From Candidatus Coproplasma excrementigallinarum (lineage in GTDB: Bacteria > Bacillota > Clostridia > Christensenellales > Borkfalkiaceae): DNA of 54,448 bases. The position numbers and the translations under genes were made by a program. Numbering within the stretch: the first letter of the stretch is position 1; each line of letters starts with the position of its first letter. The notes beneath the pieces were generated by a model. That model was not told the DNA's origin, ran no database searches, and was given only the letters and a program-made list of their open reading frames with translations. Shown here piece by piece: positions 24,846-30,732 of this stretch. Location: the NCBI GenBank assembly GCA_018714625.1, contig DVNE01000042.1:1-54448 (forward strand), in the 5' to 3' direction.

Positions 24846-26225
24846 ATGGAAAAATCCCAGATAGAGGAGTTGCTTGAAAAACAGCGCGAGTACTTCTCGT
24901 CGGGCGCAACGCTGCCCGCAGGCGCGCGCATAGCCGCCCTAAAAAAGCTTAAATCTACAATAATTGCAAGGGAGAAGGACATCTTCGAAGCTTTGAAAAT
25001 AGACCTCGGCAAGAGCGGGTTCGAAAGTTATATGTGCGAGGTCGGAATGACGCTTTCAGAAATCTCGTATATGCTCAAGCATATCCGCAGTTTTTCGCGC
25101 GATAAGCGCGTACCCACGCCGCCCGCGCAGTATGTGGCCAAGAGCTATATAAAAAAATGTCCCTACGGCTGCACGCTTATAATGAGCCCCTGGAACTATC
25201 CGTTCATGCTCTCGCTCGACCCGCTTGTAGACGCCGTTGCCGCCGGCAATACCGTCATACTCAAGCCTTCGGCGTACTCGCCCGCGACGAGCGCGCTGCT
25301 CGCTGAAATAATCTCGGAGACATTCCCCGAGAAGTACGTGGCAGTCGTCCTCGGCGGCAGGGCAGAAAATTCCGCGCTGCTCGATATGCCGTTTGATAAA
25401 ATTTTCTTCACTGGCAGCGTAGCGGTGGGCAAGGAAGTTATGCGCCGCGCCGCCGAACGCCTTGTGCCCGTCACGCTCGAGCTGGGCGGCAAGAGTCCCT
25501 GCATCGTGGACAAGACGGCCAATATACCCCTTGCCGCAAGGCGCATAGTTTTCGGCAAGTTTTTAAACTGCGGGCAGACCTGCGTCGCGCCCGACTATAT
25601 AGTCGTTCATTCCTCCGTCAAGGATAAGCTCATATCGCAGATTATAGCCGAAATAAAAAGGCAGTACGGCGAGCGCCCGCTTGAAAACGAGGCGTACGGC
25701 AAAATAATCTCGCAAAAGCACTACAACAGAATATGTTCGCTGATAGACGATAAAAAAGTAGTGTTCGGCGGCGAGCGCGAGCCTCAGTCTCAGCGCATTG
25801 CGCCCACCGTTATGGACGGAGTAACGCGCCGGGACGCCGTTATGGGCGAGGAGATTTTTGGTCCGCTGCTGCCCGTGCTCACGTATGACGACGATGAGGC
25901 GCTCATAGCCGACATAAACTCGCAGCCCCATCCGCTCGCGTTCTATGTTTTCTCTTCAGACAAGGCGTTTGTGGAAAAGCTCACAACGCGTTGTCCGTTC
26001 GGCGGCGGCTGTGTAAACGATACAATAATCCACCTTGCCACCTCGCACATGGGCTTCGGCGGCGTGGGTATGAGCGGCATGGGCTCTTACCACGGTAAGG
26101 ACGGCTTCGATTGCTTTACCCACAACAAGTCTATAATGTCAAAGAGTACTATGTTCGACCTGCCCGTGCGCTATCAGCCCTATACCAAAAAGAAGGAAAA
26201 GCTCTTAAGAGGTGTCCTTAAGTAA
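24846..26225 (+). CDS. Aldehyde dehydrogenase (class 3 / fatty aldehyde dehydrogenase-like)
   Basis: The 459-residue protein is an NAD(P)-dependent aldehyde dehydrogenase. Its length and sequence fit the class 3 group, which contains membrane-associated fatty aldehyde dehydrogenases. The general base is Glu212 in ELGGKSP and the catalytic nucleophile is Cys246 in GQTCVAPDY; SPWNYPF and FTGSVAVGK are also typical. It would oxidise an aldehyde to the acid. It starts six bases after the YhhN-ADH fusion gene, with AAGGAGTAA at the end of that gene serving as its ribosome binding site. Together the two genes offer both fates for an aldehyde released from lysoplasmalogen. A strong terminator follows. 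Confidence 0.93.
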   Translation: MEKSQIEELLEKQREYFSSGATLPAGARIAALKKLKSTIIAREKDIFEALKIDLGKSGFESYMCEVGMTLSEISYMLKHIRSFSRDKRVPTPPAQYVAKSYIKKCPYGCTLIMSPWNYPFMLSLDPLVDAVAAGNTVILKPSAYSPATSALLAEIISETFPEKYVAVVLGGRAENSALLDMPFDKIFFTGSVAVGKEVMRRAAERLVPVTLELGGKSPCIVDKTANIPLAARRIVFGKFLNCGQTCVAPDYIVVHSSVKDKLISQIIAEIKRQYGERPLENEAYGKIISQKHYNRICSLIDDKKVVFGGEREPQSQRIAPTVMDGVTRRDAVMGEEIFGPLLPVLTYDDDEALIADINSQPHPLAFYVFSSDKAFVEKLTTRCPFGGGCVNDTIIHLATSHMGFGGVGMSGMGSYHGKDGFDCFTHNKSIMSKSTMFDLPVRYQPYTKKKEKLLRGVLK

Positions 26226-26340
26226 TTTTTCCGCGCAAAAAGTGCAGTTTGCGCGGCGTGTAAAACTGTGTAAAATGGCGCAGACGTAAACTTTTGTGTC
26301 GGTGCGCTGATATGGTTTTGCCGTGGTTATATTTTAATTA

Positions 26341-26377
26341 AAGCGTGCGGCGCGCAATATGCGCGCCGCACGCTTTT
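26341..26377 (+). terminator. Terminator of the YhhN-ADH/ALDH operon
   Basis: A 13-bp perfect stem (26343-26355 with 26361-26373) has an AATAT loop and is followed by TTTT. Confidence 0.8.
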
Positions 26378-26392
26378 AAGTATATTCTGTGC

Positions 26393-26421
26393 TTGCAAAG
26401 GCCGTCTGCGTATGGTATACT
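26393..26421 (+). promoter_or_regulatory. Promoter of the structured 26.4-26.8 kb unit
   Basis: TTGCAA (26393-26398), a 17-bp spacer and TATACT (26416-26421). No gene begins for 360 bases downstream. Confidence 0.6.
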
Positions 26422-26760
26422 GGAAAGGATTAGTACAAGCCCGATTTAAAGCAAAAATCTGAAGGCATCTGCATTGTTAAAGTCCTTGAACGTGCTACCG
26501 GGCACGCTCTGCGGCCTTTGCCTCGTATCTGCCGCCATCTTTTTGCTTTAAATTGCTGCGCACCATTAAAGCGCGTATTTTGCGGTAAATTGTCGCTGCC
26601 GACGAAGGGACAATTCCCATTTTTGTATTGCAATGAGGATTGAGGAACAAGGCATACAAAATCCGTCTTTAATGGCGAGTTCGTTTTATTCCCTTTCAGT
26701 ATACTGGAAGGGCAATATATGCGGTGCGGCCGTTGATTGCGGCATATATGCCGCCCTTTT
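26415..26760 (+). ncRNA. Candidate structured RNA or MITE-like element
   Basis: No protein gene fits this region, but it is full of inverted repeats. These are ATTTAAAGCAAAAA (26444-26457) with its perfect 14-bp complement at 26540-26553, CGTGC-TACCGG-GCACG between them, CCATTAAAG (26563-26571) with CTTTAATGG (26667-26675), and inside that TTTTGTAT with ATACAAAA. The ends are similar inverted sequences, GTATACTGGAAAGG (from 26415) and CCTTTCAGTATAC (to about 26705). A GGGC...GCCC hairpin with TTTT at 26757-26760 could end a transcript from the promoter at 26393. Either a ~340-nt RNA or a small inverted-repeat element would explain this. Confidence 0.35.
26739..26754. repeat. 16-bp palindrome shared with 43-58
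   Basis: GCGGCATATATGCCGC is a perfect palindrome and differs by one base from the copy at 43-58. Related CCGCATATATGCGG occurs at 48997-49010. Confidence 0.45.
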
Positions 26761-26781
26761 AAAAAAATTTTCGGTGGATTT

Positions 26782-27099
26782 ATGACTTACAGACAAATTT
26801 CAAAACTTACGCGTGCGGACATCCCCGCAGGCAGAGAGGCGGAGTATGCCGCCCTCATTCAGAAGTATATCATTCGTAAAAACAAGCTCATACGCGCATT
26901 TATGATAGCTTTCAGCGCGGTGTTTGCGGCGCTTTTAATATTTGTGTTCATAGGCCGCGGCGCAGAGCTGCATACAGATTACCCCGCCGTGTTCTGGTCG
27001 GTCATAGGCGTTCTGGGTGCGGCGGCGCTTGCCCTTGCCGTGTGCGTGGGCGTAAACATGTACGGCTTTCATAAATTTTTAAAGCGGTTCGGCGTCTGA
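26782..27099 (+). CDS. Small two-helix membrane protein, function unknown
   Basis: The 105-residue protein has a basic, soluble N-terminus (MTYRQISKLTRADIPAGRE onward) and two transmembrane helices at about residues 38-58 and 70-93. A short basic tail, NMYGFHKFLKRFGV, follows. No family was recognised. The ATG at 26782 is supported by GGTGG six bases upstream. It is the first of three small membrane-associated genes before the PLD gene and has the structured unit directly upstream. Confidence 0.6.
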   Translation: MTYRQISKLTRADIPAGREAEYAALIQKYIIRKNKLIRAFMIAFSAVFAALLIFVFIGRGAELHTDYPAVFWSVIGVLGAAALALAVCVGVNMYGFHKFLKRFGV

Positions 27100-27213
27100 T
27101 GTTTATCGCAGCATTTTAAGGGCAGTTTTTCAATGCGGCCTTTTAGCGCAATCTTTAAGGCAGTCTTTTAATGCAATAGGCGTCTGAAATTTCTTTAAAT
27201 TTTTTCTGAATTG

Positions 27214-27242
27214 TTGGACATTGTTCGTTTAAAGGGTATAAT
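27214..27242 (+). promoter_or_regulatory. Promoter of the 27.2-29.9 kb operon
   Basis: TTGGAC (27214-27219), a 17-bp spacer and a perfect TATAAT (27237-27242). Confidence 0.7.
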
Positions 27243-27270
27243 AAGGATATCGGATAAAATTTTAAGGACT

Positions 27271-27402
27271 TTGTATGGCGCGGCGATAGCGGGCTTTGCA
27301 AAGCTTGTGTATAACTTTTTTGCCCGCAAGATGCGCAAAAAGTACAGCGGAAAAATTTTAAAACTTACAGAGGAACTTCTGGGCGAGGAGCGCCCGCAGT
27401 GA
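27271..27402 (+). CDS. Small basic ORF at the operon start, function unknown
   Basis: The frame ends in protein-like basic sequence (KLVYNFFARKMRKKYSGKI, then LKLTEELLGEE). It stops 18 bases before the next gene. The frame is open from before the promoter, so the start must lie inside the transcript. The only candidate near an AAGGA is the TTG at 27271, giving 43 residues, but that spacing is only two bases. It may be a real short membrane-associated protein or simply untranslated leader. Confidence 0.35.
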   Translation: MYGAAIAGFAKLVYNFFARKMRKKYSGKILKLTEELLGEERPQ

Positions 27403-27420
27403 GGAGCGTAAAGGGTACCT

Positions 27421-27993
27421 ATGGCAGACGGGCTGCAGTTTGAAGATGACAAGCTCGCCATAACGGCAAAGGCCGGGATGGCAGACGAAATTCTGAATAT
27501 CTACAAGGTTTTCGGCTGGGAAGTAAAGGGCAGATATGACGACGGGCAATATGGCGATATCGTGCATATCAATTTTTCGCGCCCTCACCGCATTGCGGGC
27601 AAGGACAGGCTTCAGCTCCTTCAGGTGCGGTTTGAAGTAGCTTTAAACTTCCTCGGCCGCGCCCACAGAATGATATTCCTGCGCGCCGTGATTTTCGGGG
27701 TGCTTATAGCGCTCGTCGGGCTGGCTCTTGCTGTCTACGGTGCGTTCGTTATGGCATATTCCACTACCAATCTGTTTTTTGCAGGCGGAATAGTGCTGAT
27801 ATGCGCGGGCGTGCTTTTCTTTGTGATAGCAGGACTTACGGCCAACAAGCTGTATGTGCAGGACGGGCAGAAGTACGGCGTTCTCGCCACAGTTTTAAAG
27901 GAAAATATTACATCCATTGTCAACGAGGCCTCGCTCATAACGGGCATAACCGCAGGCCGGGACGGCGGAAAGGGGGCGGAAGATGCGCATTGA
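27421..27993 (+). CDS. Membrane protein with N-terminal soluble domain, function unknown
   Basis: The 190-residue protein has a soluble N-terminal part of about 80 residues, two transmembrane helices (about 83-105 and 117-139) and a soluble C-terminal part of about 50 residues. The order resembles a membrane hairpin presenting two cytoplasmic domains. No family was recognised. It overlaps the PLD gene by 11 bases, which indicates coupled translation and a possible functional link to phospholipid synthesis. GAGGAG and AAAGGG precede the ATG. Confidence 0.65.
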   Translation: MADGLQFEDDKLAITAKAGMADEILNIYKVFGWEVKGRYDDGQYGDIVHINFSRPHRIAGKDRLQLLQVRFEVALNFLGRAHRMIFLRAVIFGVLIALVGLALAVYGAFVMAYSTTNLFFAGGIVLICAGVLFFVIAGLTANKLYVQDGQKYGVLATVLKENITSIVNEASLITGITAGRDGGKGAEDAH

Positions 27994-29911
27994 AAACAGA
28001 AAACTAAAGCGTCAGTACGCCGCTCATATGCCCAAGTCGCCCGACGGCGACATAATAAGAATAAAGACCGAGCGCAAGGGCATAGGCAAAATGAAGGGTA
28101 TGCTCATACTGCTTGTTGCCCTCCTTCAGCTGGGTTTGCTCGTCTTTCTGCACCTGCAGCTGGTAAACGCCTTCCGCTGGTATCTGATTTTTTCCGTCGT
28201 TATGGACATTGTCACCTGCCTGTATCTTCTCGGCTCTTCAAAGAACGGCCGCGCCAAAGCGGTGTGGATAATGCTCATACTCGTACTCTTCCCCGTAGGT
28301 TTTTTAATCTTTTTTCTTTCGGACGAAAGAATATTTTTCCGCTCTTCGCGCAAGCGTTACAAAAAAATACTTATTGCCTCTTCAGACCTCCCGCTTAAAA
28401 AATGGGAGGGGGATATGCCCAAATTAACGGCGCTTGCCTGCGCTTATATCAAAAACACCACGGGATATATGCCCGTAAAAAACACCGCTGCAAAATACTA
28501 CCCCTCCGGCGCGTCCGCATTTGACGATATGCTTGCCGACTGTGCCTCGGCGCAGAGGTTCATTTTCATAGAATACTTTATAATAGCCGAAGGCGCGCTC
28601 TTTTCGCGGCTGTTCGGCGTGCTTAAGGAGCGTGCCGCCGCGGGCGTTGACGTGCGCATAATTTACGACGATATGGGCTCGAGCGGCCGACTTCCCCGCT
28701 CGCTCAAAAAGCAGGTGCGCGCCGCGGGCATACAGATGTACACATTCAACAAGCTTGTGCCGCTTTATAAAATAGGCATGAACTACCGCGACCACCGCAA
28801 AATAACAGTTGTTGACGGCAGAATAGCCTATACGGGCGGTATAAACATAGCCGACGAGTATGTCAATGAAAAGCGCCTCTACGGCTACTGGAAGGATAAC
28901 GCCGTGCGCATGGAGGGCGACGCAGCCCAGGGCTTTACGCTCATGTTTTTAAGGCAGTGGGAGTTCGTCACCAGAAAACGCTTCGACTATCTTCCATTCC
29001 TTCAGTCTGCGGAGGAGGGCGTTTCTTCTGCGGAGCAAAATACGGCAGAGGGCGTGGAAAATCTGCCCGACAGTGCCGAAGACCTGCCAGACTATTTGGA
29101 AAGCGCGGCTGAAAAGACTTTTATAAATGCAGAGGCTACCTGCAAAACGCAATCCGACGGCCTGGAAAACCCGCCAAAACCCTGTACAGAGGAGCTGCCC
29201 GAGGGCGCAGAAAGGGCGGCAGAACCCTGCATAGAGACCCTGCCCGACATTGCTGAAAATCTTTCAGACCGTTTGAAAAACCCGCCCGCAGTTTGCGCGG
29301 AAAGCTCGCCCGACAGTGCCGAAGACCTGCCCGCGGCAGAGACCTCTTTAAAAAGCACAGAGCAGGAGAGCGGAATATTTCTTCCATATGCCTCGGGGCT
29401 TGAATACCGCGACCCTGTCGTGCGTGACGTGTATGCGGGCGTACTCTCTCAGGCAAGGGAGCGGCTGTGGATAATGACGCCCTACTTCGTCCCCGACGAA
29501 ACCATAACCAACATGCTCACATCAAAGGCGCGCAGCGGAGTAGATGTGCGCATAGTACTCCCCGGTGTGCCCGATAAGGCATATGTCTACCTCATTTCGC
29601 TCGACAATGCCGATAAACTCACGCGGAGCGGCGTAAAGGTGTACACAATGTCCGACGCGTTTGTGCATACAAAATCTGTGCTCATAGAAAATTGCGCGGT
29701 AATAGGCTCTGCCAACTTCGACCTCCGTTCCTTCTTTCAGCAGTACGAAAACGCCGTCTATACAGACGATAAAACGGTTATGCGCGGTCTGGAGGCCGAC
29801 TTTGAGGCGACCTTCCCCGAGTGTGTTCAGCGCAATTATGTAAAAGGCAAAACCCGTCCGCTGCGCACATTGCTCACGGCGATATTGCAGATTTTTGCAC
29901 CTATGATGTAG
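27983..29911 (+). CDS. Cardiolipin synthase-like phospholipase D protein with a long acidic insert
   Basis: The 642-residue protein has two N-terminal membrane helices and two phospholipase D domains, the layout of cardiolipin synthase, which joins two phosphatidylglycerols. The first HKD motif is intact (His271, Lys273, Asp278). The second reads HTKSVLIE (His562, Lys564, Glu569), with Glu in place of Asp. Between the domains, residues of about 345-455 form an acidic Glu/Ser/Pro/Ala-rich insert made of degenerate repeats. Its DNA has a 24-bp exact direct repeat (from 29065 and from 29308), 243 bp apart and in frame. This explains why the protein is about 130 residues longer than usual. Its start overlaps the upstream membrane protein gene. 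Confidence 0.85.
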   Translation: MRIENRKLKRQYAAHMPKSPDGDIIRIKTERKGIGKMKGMLILLVALLQLGLLVFLHLQLVNAFRWYLIFSVVMDIVTCLYLLGSSKNGRAKAVWIMLILVLFPVGFLIFFLSDERIFFRSSRKRYKKILIASSDLPLKKWEGDMPKLTALACAYIKNTTGYMPVKNTAAKYYPSGASAFDDMLADCASAQRFIFIEYFIIAEGALFSRLFGVLKERAAAGVDVRIIYDDMGSSGRLPRSLKKQVRAAGIQMYTFNKLVPLYKIGMNYRDHRKITVVDGRIAYTGGINIADEYVNEKRLYGYWKDNAVRMEGDAAQGFTLMFLRQWEFVTRKRFDYLPFLQSAEEGVSSAEQNTAEGVENLPDSAEDLPDYLESAAEKTFINAEATCKTQSDGLENPPKPCTEELPEGAERAAEPCIETLPDIAENLSDRLKNPPAVCAESSPDSAEDLPAAETSLKSTEQESGIFLPYASGLEYRDPVVRDVYAGVLSQARERLWIMTPYFVPDETITNMLTSKARSGVDVRIVLPGVPDKAYVYLISLDNADKLTRSGVKVYTMSDAFVHTKSVLIENCAVIGSANFDLRSFFQQYENAVYTDDKTVMRGLEADFEATFPECVQRNYVKGKTRPLRTLLTAILQIFAPMM

Positions 29912-30005
29912 CCTTGTCCGCCAATGCGGAGCGGTAAACGCAAACAGCTATTTTTAATCTGAAAGCCGCGTAAAATTTCTTTTATCTTTTTTTTAAATTA
30001 CGCTT

Positions 30006-30084
30006 ATAAAAACCTCAATATACGGCGCATATAATATAGTAAATTGTATCTCTGAAAGAGAAGTACTGTAAGTGAGGTTTTTAT
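30006..30084. repeat. 12-bp inverted repeat around the control region of the 30086 gene
   Basis: ATAAAAACCTCA (30006-30017) and its perfect complement TGAGGTTTTTAT (30073-30084) flank a TATAAT (30030-30035). The right arm contains the gene's ribosome binding site (GAGG). It could be an operator, or a hairpin hiding the binding site if transcription starts further upstream. Confidence 0.5.
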
Positions 30085-30085
30085 A

Positions 30086-30349
30086 ATGAAGGTCTACGAA
30101 CTTGAAGAGCGCGACGGGGTGATGTATGCGGAGCAGCCGCGTGTTCATTTCCGTCGTAAAGACACAGCATTCCGCGCGGAACGCAAGGCCGGCGGAGCGG
30201 GCGTAAAAAAAGTTTTTGCCGCCGCAGCTGCCGCAGTGGGCGTTGCGTTTGAGGCGGTAATAGGGCTTCCCGTATATGCCGTGATAGCCGCAGTAGCTCT
30301 GCCTGCCGCTTTAATCGCGCTGTTTTCGCGCAGGGCAAAAAATCGCTGA
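30086..30349 (+). CDS. Small membrane protein, function unknown
   Basis: The 87-residue protein has a charged N-terminal half (MKVYELEERDGVMYAEQPR onward, rich in Arg and Lys). Two closely spaced hydrophobic segments (about 41-61 and 63-80) follow, then a basic tail RRAKNR. No family was recognised. The ATG follows GAGG by seven bases. The start region lies in a 12-bp inverted repeat, which suggests post-transcriptional or repressor control. It is a single-gene unit. Confidence 0.6.
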   Translation: MKVYELEERDGVMYAEQPRVHFRRKDTAFRAERKAGGAGVKKVFAAAAAAVGVAFEAVIGLPVYAVIAAVALPAALIALFSRRAKNR

Positions 30350-30515
30350 GCGCCACTCAGCGCTATATACATATCCTGCCGCCGTTGATTTTAGCGCAAA
30401 ACGTTGAAGTTGTTTTTGATTTTAGCCGCAAAACTCTGATACAGTATGTGGCTTTCGCCGCATAGCTCTAATGTGCGCGCCATTTTCCGTAGGGCGGTGA
30501 GCCAAAAAAATGTTA
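30350..30515. other. Intergenic, nothing recognised
   Basis: The stretch between the small membrane protein gene and the P-ATPase promoter shows no supported gene. CGCTGAGCGCCACTCAGCG at 30346-30364 can form a short hairpin directly after the upstream stop. Confidence 0.45.
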
Positions 30516-30544
30516 TTGACAGCCCGCCATATTTATGCTATAAT
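30516..30544 (+). promoter_or_regulatory. Consensus promoter of the P-ATPase leader
   Basis: A perfect TTGACA (30516-30521), a 17-bp spacer and a perfect TATAAT (30539-30544). A full-consensus promoter implies strong initiation, so control must come later, in the leader. Confidence 0.92.
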
Positions 30545-30576
30545 ACTACACATAATAAACGCAAGGGGATTTAAAA

Positions 30577-30666
30577 ATGCCTGAAGGTGTGGGCGACTGT
30601 AAAGACGCCAACCCACGAATGAATAACAACAGCATAAAAAATTTTGCAGGCATGGCCATAGGTTGA
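30577..30666 (+). CDS. 29-residue leader ORF of the P-ATPase gene
   Basis: An ATG at 30577 has AAGGGG eight bases upstream and opens a 29-codon frame, MPEGVGDCKDANPRMNNN and then SIKNFAGMAIG. Its TGA (30664-30666) lies in the apex of the terminator hairpin, so a ribosome reaching the stop would keep the hairpin open. The peptide has one Cys, a run of three Asn codons and no hydrophobic segment. It may be a regulatory leader peptide, or a by-product of a structured RNA. No similar peptide is known to me. Confidence 0.45.
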   Translation: MPEGVGDCKDANPRMNNNSIKNFAGMAIG

Positions 30667-30689
30667 TAACCTTATGGTTATGCCTTTTT
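30649..30689 (+). terminator. Leader terminator (attenuator) of the P-ATPase gene
   Basis: Stem: GGCAT with ATGCC, two G-U pairs, CCATA with TATGG, then GGTT with AACC around a three-base apex. T5 follows at 30685-30689. It stands 44 bases before the P-ATPase start codon, so read-through is needed for expression. Confidence 0.8.
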
Positions 30690-30732
30690 GCGTTTAAAAA
30701 TTTTTAATTCAGGAGGATTTTTTAAGCACTTT

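Larger units (their letters stand above)
30551..30732 (+). promoter_or_regulatory. Structured leader / candidate riboswitch or attenuator of the P-ATPase gene
   Basis: The leader of about 180 nt can form mutually exclusive structures. ATGCCTG (30577-30583) pairs with CAGGCAT (30647-30653) to close a domain holding a GTGGG...CCCAC hairpin. The same CAGGCAT is also the 5' arm of a terminator (30649-30689). An outer pairing, AAACGCAA (30557-30564) with TTGCGTTT (30688-30695), spans everything. In this layout stabilising the upstream pairing would free the downstream gene. It does not show the yybP-ykoY (manganese), M-box or NiCo consensus as I know them. A short ORF runs through the leader, so ribosome-mediated attenuation is an alternative. 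Confidence 0.6.

Noticed and set aside
30551-30732. Manganese (yybP-ykoY) riboswitch before the P-ATPase
   Set aside because: The family's GGGGAGUAG and AAGACCUU elements are missing, although the gene type and the ON-switch layout would fit.
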